Source: Pilaira anomala
Lineage: Eukaryota > Mucoromycota > Mucoromycetes > Mucorales > Mucoraceae
DNA: 64,000 nt
Assembly: GCA_025716855.1 (NCBI GenBank)
Contig: JAIXMQ010000074.1
Location: 61,938-125,937, forward strand
Reading direction: 5' to 3'
Made by a program: the position numbers and the translations under genes. Shown here one piece after another: positions 23,307 through 34,101 of this stretch. Positions within the stretch are counted from its first letter, which is position 1. Each line of letters begins with the position of its first letter. A model generated the notes under the pieces. It was not told the DNA's origin. It ran no database searches and was given only the letters and a program-made list of their open reading frames with translations.

Positions 23307-25104
23307 TTATAAAGTCTTTTCATATAATACATAAGCTACGGATTTTGCAACTTTGTAAAAGAAATAGAGTAGAACAATTCCTGTCGTTAGATTGTTCATA
23401 CTTGCATATTTAGCTACGATCTAGTTGTAAAATTATACTTAATATGCTATAATATATTGATGCATATAGTTACCTTGACTATCCAATGCCATCTACCTTT
23501 GTTATCATCTGACTGGTAGCTAACATCAGACTTTTTATTGTTTACCACTTGATGCTTGTCTCTTTCTACCAGTTCTCGTCGAAGTTCATTTATACGATCA
23601 TTTAGTACACCTACCTCACTTTGTAAAGTATCCAATATTCTCTTTGCATCAGGTCCCAAAGTCACTTTAGGATTGAATGATGGTTCGCTGTTTGGGAGAG
23701 TACAGCCATAACATGATGATGGTAATAAGCTTTCATTCTCTTGTCCTGAAATAGTAGATGTAGATACATACCCATTTCTATTAGTCATATAATTTCTACT
23801 CTGATTACAATTGGTAGTATTATCACAAAGATGATGATTGGAATGAGCTGTTGCAGTAACATCATCTGTTGCTGTATTAAGTACCACATTAGGTTGATTC
23901 TGCTGATCGTATTTACTTTTTTTGGTCTGGTTTGTATCAAAAGCATATTGATTCATGGTTTGTGTTGTAGTAGGTTTAGGATGGTTAGTTTTATCAGATA
24001 TGTGTTGCCATGGATTCACTCCTGCTTCTGCTAATGGCTTGTCATCAAATTCGACGTTGAACGAAAGCTTATTAGGTAACACATTCAAGTCATTCCTCGT
24101 CATGTGTTGTGAGTGTTTCTCATACTCGCGATTTTCAGTTCGATCCAACACACTATATTGTATGCTATTAGCAACTGAACTCGGTCTTACCAATATGGGT
24201 GATTGACGAGGTGTGCTTGGTGCAGTAACCATTGTTTGTATTGAAGTGACGGATGATGGTCTATTCTTAGTATTTCTTGATAAAACTGGCGATGCTTTTT
24301 GTGATGGAAGTGAGTCTTGTGATATCAATAATGGCTCAGAAATGACCTTCATATTTTCCTCGATATCACGAAGATACTCTCTCTCTTCTGATGCGGTAAT
24401 ACTCCTTTCTAAAAAATATACATAAATATCATATTAGTCAGCTAGTTATATACTATGTACCAGCAGTTTCACCTTCTGCATCACTTTCATCCTCTTCATC
24501 TTCTTTTGGGGGTCTCATTGCAGCAAATGACTGAATAATTTGTTGTGCTTCCTTTTTACCTATATTTTTTTGATAGGCCTATACACAATAAAATCACGGT
24601 TACCACTTTTGAAAAAAAAAATTATGTAATATATTGGATATTTTTGTTAATTACTTGTGTCGCCATCCTTAAAAGTGCTTCAACGTAAATATGCCTTGCT
24701 TCCATACTTGAAGTACCTTCCAATTTTTTCCACGCATCCCTTGTATATTCGTATATTCATTAACTGGATGTTTTTATAATACTTGATTTAATATATATAT
24801 ATATATATATGTTGTTTATACCATTTCGCTCTACCAACAACATCAAATATACCAGGTCTTGATTTACCAACATTGCCTTGTGATACTTGCTTATAAAGTG
24901 AGTATAACTATTTTATTGAAAATTAAGTTTTTATTGTTCTTTTTTTTTTAAAAAAAAAAATTAATCACCTCTAATTTTTGGTTATTAGTGGGTTGAAAGC
25001 CAGAACTATTATTCGGTAAGCTGCGAATAAAGTTCAAGGCCTTTTCGTAACGTTCAATAATAAACCCCTCAGAGTAAAGGGGAGGAATGGTGCTAATGGT
25101 GGTC

Positions 25105-25106
<2 letters not shown>
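23307..25106 (-). CDS. ACBD5-like acyl-CoA-binding protein with C-terminal tail anchor
   Basis: Six exons on the minus strand (25106-24969, 24907-24822, 24739-24655, 24578-24461, 24408-23474, 23420-23307) give 491 residues. Residues ~14-110 form an acyl-CoA-binding domain: RYEKALNFIRSLP, FQPTNNQKLELYSLYKQ, GNVGKSRPGIFDVVGRAKW, DAWKKLEGTSSMEA. Then come an acidic linker, a long polar region, a predicted coiled coil (about residues 400-432, SEVGVLNDRINELRRELVER) and, in the short last exon, one hydrophobic helix (TTGIVLLYFFYKVAKSVAYVL) four residues from the end. ACBP plus coiled coil plus tail anchor is the ACBD4/5 architecture, which binds very-long-chain acyl-CoA and tethers peroxisomes to ER in animals. 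Peroxisomal or ER location here is inferred. A 29-nt A run abuts the start codon on the + strand. Confidence 0.87.
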
Positions 25107-25140
<34 letters not shown>

Positions 25141-26231
25141 TTGATTAAAAGAGAGGATCCGTTACACGCAGGATAGCAAACGGCATTTATAATTATATTT
25201 GGAAGGACGTCACAATACTTGTAACTTACTCTTATCAGGAATATAAAAGAGACCCACTCTTTTAAATGCGTCTCTTTTCATTGAAATACTTATAATATTT
25301 TATATATTTATTTCTGAATTGACAAAATAATAGAACGTAGATCTTGATTAAATTAAATTTGCCCTACTAACGTAAATAAATCCTACATGTTTCAACTTTC
25401 TCTTAGCGAAAAGCAATGCGAATTCTGTTTATGATGTATTGAATTCTGCTAATATGGATACTGTGTGTTTAATACACAGTTCTAATTCAGAAGCTCCTCG
25501 TAAAATACATAGAGTTATAAGAATATAAACTGTCGGATCACAGTAACTTAGCCCAAAATTTTCGAATATACATTGAATAAAAGTAAGCGTTAAGTCTATA
25601 ATTTTATTTCACTTCGGATGCCTAAAAAAACTGGTCAATAAATTTTGAAATAAACTATACGATTTGCAAGATATAGACTTTTCTTGTAATACTTATCAAG
25701 CATTTACGCTATCGCTTTAAAATGCTGTCAAACCTTAAATAAATGGGGTTACACGGTCTTCTCGTGTTGAATTATTTAAGTAGATTATCAAGTTTTACCG
25801 CTTAAAAAGTAATGTATATCAGCCCTTTACTGCCAAGGCACTCCAAACAAAAAAAAGTGAAATACCAAAATGTATGACGTAAATTTTTTTTATAAATAGC
25901 AATTTTTTTGGTGAATTCTTGGGGCACGATTTGTGACGCAGACTTTTGGCCTTTGGAGTTCCTGATTGTGGTGTAGATGAGTTTATGTGGTATCATTTGA
26001 GCTTATACATTAACCAAAGGCTTCATAATAAATGTTAAGATAAATAATAATAATAATAAAAAGTCTAGTTATAAAAAAATAGTGTAATCTTGTTACGGGC
26101 AATCTTGAAGAAAACTTATTGGATAGTACATAAAAAGACAAGAAACTTTAGCAAAAAAGAATGGTTTTATTTATGTATATGTATATCACAACATGTCAAA
26201 GGAAATTAAGTTTAATCTGGACTTTTGTTTA

Positions 26232-26276
<45 letters not shown>

Positions 26277-26425
26277 TTTATTATTACAATAATCATTTAA
26301 AAAAGTTACTAGTGCTTTAGCCTTTACAATCCAGAAAGAGAAAGTTTCTGAATTCAAAGTTTCCCAAGACAAACCACGAGGAGGTCCACTAGCTGAAGTC
26401 TCGAGGATACAACGGATAAGTACAA
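25107..26425. other. Intergenic region, promoter of the ACBP gene plus desert
   Basis: No supportable gene lies here. A 29-nt A run (25108-25136) sits directly upstream of the ACBP-domain start codon, and a 39-nt T run at 26236-26274. On the minus strand an ORF (26280-26486) leads into that run like a 3' end with a poly(A) tail. The rest is AT-rich and featureless to me. Confidence 0.4.
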
Positions 26426-26862
26426 CAACACAACAATCAATCATAATATTTTTCTTAGAGATGACTACCAAGATAAGAACCATCAATCCAACTCTCCCTT
26501 CGATATTCGTATGGTTTTACGTGCCATTACACCCAGGATTAAACTGCACGAACCGCTCGTAAACGAGGACGGAAGAGAAGGAGACAGGACTTACCAAGAT
26601 AGAACATACTCGCCAAAAAATAGAATCACTAACTGCTGCGGTGTTGTGGCAACAATCAACCTTTGATCATAATACTTTCCTTTGAGATGACATCCACCGA
26701 GATGAGAACCATCAATCCAACTCTCCCTACGATATCCGTATGGTTTTACGTGCCATTACACCCAGGATTGAACTGCACGAACCGCTCGTAAACGAGGACG
26801 GAAGAGAAGGAGACAGGACCCATCAAGATAGAGCATACTCGCCAGAAAATAGAACTCACAAA
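26426..26862. repeat. Two-copy direct duplication, about 227-bp offset, unknown content
   Basis: A segment from about 26426-26628 recurs at about 26650-26862. The core, from ACCATCAATCCAACTCTCCC through CGAGGACGGAAGAGAAGGAG, is nearly identical in both (a few substitutions over roughly 130 bp); the flanks are more diverged. The core is noticeably more GC-rich than its surroundings and stays open in more than one frame on both strands, so coding sense cannot be decided by eye. It does not resemble any element I can name. Confidence 0.6.
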
Positions 26863-27066
26863 ACTTGATCATTGCTTTTACAAACCCGTTGCATTGCTGA
26901 AACTGTTAGAAACTGCTTGGAAACATAATATAAAAAAAAAAATAACTTACCTCATAACAACAACCGTTTTGTCCTTTTGATTTCAAGTTCCAGCAGATAC
27001 AAATAGCGATATTTTTAAAATGAGTGTTAGAAACTGTTAGAAACTGTTTGGAAGCATAATAAATAT

Positions 27067-27336
27067 ATAAAAAAAAAAAAAAAAAAAAAAACTTACCATC
27101 ATAACAACAACAACTAAAGCAGCACCAGTATTAGTCAGAGCAATACCTATCATAGCAACACCTGTCATAGCAGCACCTGTCATAGCAACACCACCAGCCA
27201 TAACAATAACCGGTAACACCAATAAACAAACACCCGGTGATGACAGCAGAAAATCGATACTATGGCACCATATTAACTGTATCACAAATAGAACAAGATA
27301 CCCGACAAAAGAAACCCAGAAGCAACTGGTATTCAA
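27067..27336 (-). CDS. Possible exon of a small hydrophobic protein
   Basis: The minus-strand ORF begins MNTSCFWVSFVGYLVLF and is dominated by hydrophobic stretches (LVLFVIQLIW, VCLLVLPVIVMAG), then a short internal repeat with the pattern G-x-A-M-T/I-G (GVAMTGAAMTGVAMIGIAL) and VVVVMM. It ends at a good donor (GTAAGT at about 27094-27089) followed by a T run, so it may be a spliced exon. A similar donor-plus-T-run segment lies about 145 bp further downstream on the minus strand. No homologue is recognised, and chance or mobile-element origin is possible. Confidence 0.25.
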
Positions 27337-28636
27337 ATCTTTAAATCTTTATGCAGCAATACACTTTACCTCCCAGAAGTAAACTTCTAGGACCAGGAAC
27401 TATCCCATGGTAAGTTAATTACAGATGAAGAATAAAGAAATGTCGAGATCTATACTAATCTGCAAGTAGAGAACTAATGCATTACACTTCGAGAAGTGCT
27501 GATTGCGGCATGTCAAAACATTGTAAATGTTCCACGGTAAGAAAACCGCTACATTCGCATCACAATCAAACAATAGAACACCATACTTTGCAAAAGAAAA
27601 GATAATAATGGGTATAAAAGGAGGAACAACAGGGTTATTTTGTATTTTTTTTTTATTCGTAATTTGATGATGACGTTTCCAAAAAAAAAATTATGATAAA
27701 AAAAAAAGTGTGTCACAAAAAAAAACCACAGAGACTGAAGCGCCGTAGAAACAGAATTTATTATTATCTCACCTTAACATAAACGTAAAGGCTTTATTAT
27801 TTTCAAACTAATATTGTAGTTACAGTCTTTGGTTAGATTGAAAGTTTAATTGAGCTCCATGGGTGAATTTAACAGTAGGTAAAGAGCAACAGCGGAAATA
27901 TTATTACTCTATATTATGTATAAAAAGAGGATATCTTTCAATTAACGAGTGTGTAAACACAACTATAACATTACTTTTGATTTGTGGTCTTATGTAAGCG
28001 TATTATCAACAAGTTATCTTTGTAGGATTACCCGTCTTTATATATTTATATATACATACATATAGACAATGACAGAAAATAAAGGACATCATGTATATAT
28101 TATTTGCCACCTTTTTTTTTTCTTTTCATACATATCCCTTAGTATAAAGTGAAATGAGTTGAATGATCTTCTACAGTTAGTGTTAGTTACTATTCGATAA
28201 GTTGGGCTCTTTGTTGACTGAATGTTTGATAATTGGTTCAAGTCAAATAAATAACTACCATCAAAACTTTCATTATCCTGTGTTTTAAAGGAAGCTATTT
28301 TCGTGTTACCAATCTTGTCTTTATTGGTTTAATTATTCAAAGAAAAAAAAGATAATAACTAAAATGGTATCTTTAATAATTATAAGGTCTGATCATCTTT
28401 TCTTTTGCTTTTGGTACTTTACTTTCTAAAATATTGCCTTTTTGTATTTCAACAATAGGCGAAATACAAAATCAACATTATCGCTTCCCTCAACTTTCTC
28501 AAACACAACATATTAGTTATAATCGAAGCAGAAGTAACGGAAAGGATTCATACACTATCATTTAGGTTTTCGTTCGACATTGTTTACTGTGATATTTACA
28601 AAACCATGAAAATAAAATTGAACAAAAACTATCAGG

Positions 28637-29290
28637 TCTAGACTTCTTGGTCAACCAAAAGAAATCCAAGTAGCTCCTTCTTCAACCACAATTCAACGTC
28701 TTGGTTTTCTCATCAACAAAGAAAGTATGACCCTCACAGTATCTACCAACAAAATATGAGACATACGTTGTATAACTCAAAATTATTACATCAAACTACT
28801 CTAAAACTAACGGCATTAATACCTTTTTTTGGTATTATTGCTATCAAGGCTACATATTAGACAGTTAATTGAACAGAGGATTGCTACGGAATCATCAACA
28901 CTCATCCGTTAACTAAATTATACAACGATGGATTCAACATTTACAACAATGGAGTGATCATTCTTTTATCCACAAAAAGCATCATCACAAACTTTATACG
29001 GGATCATTTATGACAGGTTCGGGTATAGTTGATGGAATAAAAACTATTTTTGACACTTGAAATCAAGAAAAAAACCAGCTGCAACATAATATAGACTATC
29101 TCGAGTGATTTATTCATTTATTATATTATACGAAATCAACGACATCAAGGTAAATAATTACAAACTTATCGCAACAATTCAACTACTGTTGTCTCCTGCC
29201 ATATTTAATTTAACAGATGTACAATCTCTTCAACAGTTAACTAGAGCTCGAAACAACGCTGTTTACTATTGTCAAGTATTTTAATGAATA
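28637..29290 (+). pseudogene. Decayed DIRS-type retrotransposon, reverse transcriptase/RNase H fragment
   Basis: No long ORF exists, but successive frames read like one DIRS/Ngaro polyprotein: DFLVNQKKSK, then IQRLGFLINKESMTL, then KLLHQTTLKLTALIPFFG, then WIQHLQQWSDHSF and TGSGIVDG, then EINDIK, with stops and frameshifts between. In DIRS-like elements the order is the LGF-x-I...M-T-L block after the catalytic palm, the R-K-L-L-x-Q helix, W-W-x-x-N and the RNase H D-A-S-x-x-G-W-G strand. The match in order and spacing supports an old, inactive copy. No inverted termini or tyrosine recombinase were seen nearby. Confidence 0.6.
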
Positions 29291-30461
29291 GCAGATACGC
29301 AGGGCTTGAAAATATTGAAAAAACAAGAGAGTAACGAATTTAATGTGCTTATAAATACTAAATAATTTCAATATATATATATATATTTTTTTTTTACACT
29401 GGTATGTACTCCTTTAAAGACAGCTAGTCGCTAAATACCATTTCTCATAAACTAAATATAATAAAATCTTTCTAAGTTGACAACTAAATAGTCTGGTGCT
29501 CACTTTTTTATTTACTTCTTCGTTATCTGTATCGTCTTTTTACATTTAATAACTATCCCCAACCTCTATCTCTACCTGCACTAATGTATTAAATAGTAGG
29601 CTCTAACTTAGTTACAATTACGGTTACTCTAAAACTCTCAAAATCACAATAATAAAAGCATATCTTTTATCCCTAATTGTCAAATCTTCATTACTTATTT
29701 CTCAAAAATTTGACACCATACTTGGCGTCAAATTTTCAAAGAATTAATCTGTTTTATGGGTATACGGCTCCATATAAAAATAAAAAAAAAACATTATTGT
29801 TGATTAGATTCACGTTTTTAGTTTAAATAAATATTTAAACTCGACAAGATCTACAAAGACCTACGATGACCATCTCTCCAGAAAAGAAAAGGAAAAAGAA
29901 AACGCCGTAAATTATTAAGATTGGATTAACTAGAAGATCCTTTTTTTATGTCACCTTAATAAAGAAGATGGTATATGTATATACATACATATGCAGCACA
30001 AGATTTTTTTAATCCTCCTTCTTCTAGTTACAAAGAAAAAATAAATAAATATATCTTTAAAGCTCCAAACTATTGTATTAAAAAATGAGGAATTTATGAT
30101 AATAAATGTATAAAATTGCAAGATTAATGATTTAATTTACTTCAAAGGTTGAGTTGTTGTTATAGACAGAAAACTCACAATATCTCGAAAATTCTCTTAC
30201 AGATAAAATGGTATTTATATGCATCCGCTTTAAAACTTATAACTAACCCCAAAAATATAAAGACAGAAAAGAACTGTTGTTTTATTACTAATTTATTCAA
30301 ATCTTTGTGATGTGTTTTATAGCCATTCAACTAAGCAAAAATTTATTTTTTAATATATGTACGTAGAGAAAAAAAATATATAAATTTGCAAACTAGATAG
30401 TGTGCATGTATATATAGTAATAGATTTATATGTAACTAGAGTTAAAACGCCAAGTTGGATA

Positions 30462-30648
30462 TCAAGAAATTATACACTTCTCACTTTTTTTTACAGGTTT
30501 CTTGCTTGGAGATGAAACTGATTCAGTACTACTACTGATATGGCTATTTCTTTTTTCCTGCTTATCTTGTTTTACTATGTGTTTTTGCTGTTGCCTCCGT
30601 TGTTGTTGTCTTTCTTCTTCATCCTGGATAGAGATAGCAATAGCATAA

Positions 30649-30697
<49 letters not shown>

Positions 30698-32029
30698 GTT
30701 TAATGATATTTCATCCAAAGAATTAATTACATTAGTATGCTATTTTCTTTACTCTAAATCGGTATTGGCATCTTTAATTGAAATGTCTTCCTCCTGGCGA
30801 GTTTTAAAGTTTCCATTGTAAAATTGTGAAGCTCCTTGATCGATATCAGTAATATTCTCCCAAATAACAGAACGCTCCAATACAAGACCAGAGTCAGTAA
30901 CCAACATAAATAGACCGTTTGGATGTCTATAAACGGTTGAGAACTAAAATAAACTTAATTAAAAATAAACTTATATACATATACATCTTACATGATTATT
31001 TCTAAACAAAACAAATAAAGAATCAATTGAGATTGATTCCAATAAGAGTTCGAGACCAAAATAAGTCAATTGGGTCGCTGTATTATGTAAAAATTCAGTG
31101 GCAATAAATCCTTAAAAATAGATGTTAATTTCTCTTTTTCTTAATATATATGTAATCAACATTTCGGTATACCTTGATGTAGTTTTTCTTCTTCTTCTAA
31201 AGATAAAGTTTGTTGTTTAACACTCGAAGTTATTTCATCTGCTTGAACGATACATTCTACGATTTGGTTGTATGATTTATATTTATTTACCACAACATCA
31301 TATGTTTCAATATCCTAATTTTTTCTTAAAATTAAAATCTTTGTTTTCACCTTTCTTTTAAATTTTTTCCCTTACTTGAGGGTCTGCAATCCAACCATGA
31401 ACAAGATCAACGTTAAATAGTTCAAACATAGCTAATTCTTTAGTTGGCTCAAATCCATGAATAGAATCAAACTTTACGTTCACATCTAAACCTGTTTTCA
31501 ACCTTGGTAAAATAGAAAGCGCGTCGTCTAAATCATATTCTGAAGTAGCACGCCTCTTTTCTAGTTTTCGTTGTGATGCCTGAGTTTAAATGAATTAAAA
31601 ATAAATTGCATAACATCAATTATGTAGGACATTTTACCTCTTCTTGTGATGCATGATTTAATAAGTAATCACCTAATCTATCAACCAAATACTCAAATTT
31701 AACGATTTCTCTATCTGGTGGCTGTATATCCAAATCACCTCTTAAGAATAAAACGTTACAGATAGCTACTAAAGGACAAGGACCGTTCTCTATTTTAAGA
31801 CAGCCATGTTTTAATATGTGATAGACAACGTAGTTATGTTTAGAGTTTTACCATTCTGTGTAATGATTCGAACAGTTTGACCCTTAAAATCAATCGTTTT
31901 TACTAAATATTCATCTTCACCACATTGACTGGCAATATTAGGTAAAGTAACAGGTGCTGTTGTCTCTTGCTCAATGGACGCGTCTTTGTTCAAGTCGATT
32001 GCCTTTAGTTTTGAATCGATATCTTCCAT
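30462..32029 (-). CDS. MINDY: MINDY-family K48-specific deubiquitinase with MIU and CaaX-like C-terminus
   Basis: Seven exons on the minus strand (32029-31852, 31789-31638, 31579-31376, 31314-31173, 31110-30992, 30943-30753, 30648-30462) give 390 residues. The catalytic block ITQNENGPCPL carries the oxyanion Gln (Q58) and nucleophile Cys (C64) with the human MINDY-1 spacing; the catalytic His is in FSTVYRHPNG (H272). Also typical are TGLDVNVKF and LVHGWIADPQ. The last exon, after a 104-nt intron with a 43-nt T run on the sense strand, completes a motif-interacting-with-ubiquitin (LDYAIAISIQ, residues 328-337), a Gln/Arg-rich helix and a basic tail ending CIIS, a CaaX-type prenylation motif. 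MINDY enzymes trim long K48-linked ubiquitin chains from the distal end. Activity and membrane attachment are inferred from motifs. The start at 32029 is preferred over 32068, whose extra residues are poly-Phe from a T run. Confidence 0.92.
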
Positions 32030-32141
32030 CTTGCCACAGAAAAAGAAAAAAAAAAGATAAAAGACCAAAAAAAAAAAAAAATAATAATAATAATAAGAAA
32101 TACAAGGCTAGAAACTTTATTTTGAAAAATATACATGTGAC

Positions 32142-32143
<2 letters not shown>

Positions 32144-32198
<55 letters not shown>
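32144..32198. repeat. 55-nt T homopolymer (A run on the minus strand)
   Basis: An uninterrupted T run on the + strand begins three bases after the stop codon of the CCCH gene when read on the minus strand. There it is a genomic A55 tract in the 3' UTR, 115 bp before the MINDY start codon. Confidence 0.9.
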
Positions 32199-32200
<2 letters not shown>

Positions 32201-32201
32201 G

Positions 32202-34007
32202 TTAGGCTGGTGGTAAAGGAGGTTCTTCAATATCAGACAACTCTAGATCTGACACTTCTTCGTAAATCTCCTCTACGTCACTTCCATCCTCTTCACTTCC
32301 GTCCTCTTCATCCTCACTCTCACCTTCACTCTCATCATCTTCCCCTTCCCCTTCCCCTTCCTCTTCCTCTTCCTCTTCCTCTTCCTCTTCCTCTTCCTCT
32401 TCCTCTTCCTCTTCCTCTTCCTCTTCCTCTTCCTCATCATCGTCATCGTCATCGTCATCGTCACCAAATCGAAGTGATTTTATATCACTATCGCTTTCTC
32501 TTTCGAATTGACTCCAGCCATCATCTTCATCACTATCATTAAATAATCTAACAAAGCCATCTTCCTCTTCGTTTTCTTTGCCTTCTTCTACTTTTTCTTC
32601 CTCTTCCTCCATCAGATCATCTTGAGGCTTTGTCCAAACCTTTGAAGCTGAAGCTTTTTCAACGGCCTTCTTCTTTTCCAGTTTAGCCATTTTTTGAGCA
32701 TGAAAATATTGGGGACTAACCCAACTACCTAATCTAATGATACCGGATGTTTTGGCAGTAGACGCAGTACGTTTAGCAACATGAGGTAACCTACAATTAG
32801 CGTTTGAACATTGTCCTGTTTCCGCGAATTCGGGGCATACATGAACATGCTTTTCAGCACAATCTGTGCCCTTGGGACAATAGCCTTCCATTGCAAAGGC
32901 TTTACATACAGGTGCATCTGGGCTAGTTCGAACGTGCATATACATACAAGGATCATTTTTACAACTTCCTTTCTGAAAGTGAACACAATGAGGCATATTA
33001 AACTGGTTAGGTGTATGTGATAATTTACAAACTTTTTGGCATTTGTTTTGTAAGAAACGGGGGCATATCGCTCTTCGGTTCATATCATGTTTGAACGGAC
33101 AACGACCTGCGTTGGGGCATTTACCGTATCGTGTAAAGAATCCACAGTAACGTTCTTTTTTGGTTTGCGTACGAAGAACCAGTGATTTACCTGATCTACC
33201 TTGTCGAATATAACCTTCAGGACCTCGGGTAAATACCATATTACCTCCTTTACTTCTTTGCGAAGGTTTTTTTTGTTTCACCCGAGCAGTTGCTTGACCA
33301 AGTACCATATTTTGGTTCATATCTCGTCTAAGAAAATGGTTAGCTTCTCTTTTTTTATATCTATATGTATTGTACATAATAAATATGTTTAGATTTATAT
33401 ACCTTTTTGACGAACGTCGAACCAATACTTTAGGGCCCATAAAATTGGATTTAATAGCTTTAGAATCAAATAAATCCTTTCGAATTAATTTTTTCCCCTT
33501 AACTACAAAATCGATACCGTTGATGGCAACTTGTTTTCTTCCAGTAAGAGCATCAACAGATTTAACCATTGTGTTATTAGTAGTTGAGCTACCTTTATGA
33601 TTAATAATTAATTTACGATGTTGACTCTTTTGTGGTGTTAAGGATGAAGAATTTGCAGAAGGAGTAGTAGGTGTTGTGTTTAAAACAAGTTTACGGTTAT
33701 GGCTTACAGGTGAAGGTTGGGGTCTATTATAAGGTCCAGGTCTACTATAAGGTTTTGATCTCGAGTAAGGTGCATATGATTGTGGTGGTGGTAGTACAGA
33801 TGTTGGTCTAGTATAAGAACGGACGTTATTCGGATTAGGTCGAACTATTGACATGTTTCCTCCTCGACCTCGAGAATTATATGGTCTTGCATGGTATGCA
33901 GGTGAAGTATTATAAGTGGGTATATATCCTCCTTGAATACTTTTTTGTTGCTGAATAGCTGAACTTAGCTTTGCAATGCGATCGAGCATTTCTTGATCGG
34001 TAGCCAT
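32202..34007 (-). CDS. CCCH zinc-finger protein, ZC3H3-like, with acidic tail
   Basis: Two exons on the minus strand (34007-33403, 33327-32202) give 576 residues. The N-terminal ~130 residues are Arg/Gly/Pro/Tyr-rich and repetitive (SRPGPYNRPQPSP), probably disordered. Five consecutive C-X7-8-C-X4-5-C-X3-H fingers occupy about residues 300-440 (first CGFFTRYGKCPNAGRCPFKH, then CPRFLQNKCQKVCKLSH and so on), the arrangement of ZC3H3, a nuclear factor for polyadenylation and mRNA export. The C-terminus is extremely acidic, with a long Glu run coded by an imperfect hexamer (32350-32440). The 75-nt intron has no stop in frame, so retention would add 25 residues. The start MATDQEMLD follows an A/T run; an upstream in-frame ATG would only add poly-Phe. 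RNA-binding function is inferred from the fingers. Confidence 0.85.
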   Translation of the reverse strand: MATDQEMLDRIAKLSSAIQQQKSIQGGYIPTYNTSPAYHARPYNSRGRGGNMSIVRPNPNNVRSYTRPTSVLPPPQSYAPYSRSKPYSRPGPYNRPQPSPVSHNRKLVLNTTPTTPSANSSSLTPQKSQHRKLIINHKGSSTTNNTMVKSVDALTGRKQVAINGIDFVVKGKKLIRKDLFDSKAIKSNFMGPKVLVRRSSKRYINLNIFIMYNTYRYKKREANHFLRRDMNQNMVLGQATARVKQKKPSQRSKGGNMVFTRGPEGYIRQGRSGKSLVLRTQTKKERYCGFFTRYGKCPNAGRCPFKHDMNRRAICPRFLQNKCQKVCKLSHTPNQFNMPHCVHFQKGSCKNDPCMYMHVRTSPDAPVCKAFAMEGYCPKGTDCAEKHVHVCPEFAETGQCSNANCRLPHVAKRTASTAKTSGIIRLGSWVSPQYFHAQKMAKLEKKKAVEKASASKVWTKPQDDLMEEEEEKVEEGKENEEEDGFVRLFNDSDEDDGWSQFERESDSDIKSLRFGDDDDDDDDDEEEEEEEEEEEEEEEEEEEEEEEEEEGEGEGEDDESEGESEDEEDGSEEDGSDVEEIYEEVSDLELSDIEEPPLPPA

Positions 34008-34063
34008 TTTTTTCTTCCTATTTATGTACTGTTTACTTAAAAAAAAAAAAAGCTGTATCAGTG

Positions 34064-34101
<38 letters not shown>

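Larger units (their letters stand above)
26863..30461. other. AT-rich desert around the hydrophobic ORF and DIRS remnant
   Basis: Apart from the hydrophobic ORF (27067-27336) and the DIRS remnant (28637-29290), this interval contains AT-rich sequence without a supportable gene. Partially repeated short segments (AGAAACTG...CATAATA followed by an A run and a reversed donor) occur at about 26898-26965 and 27030-27110. The part near 30.3-30.46 kb should hold the 3' UTR of the MINDY gene. Confidence 0.4.

Noticed and set aside
30540..30821. A 93-codon ORF with a poly-Lys run
   Set aside because: It is antisense to the MINDY exons and its intron homopolymer.
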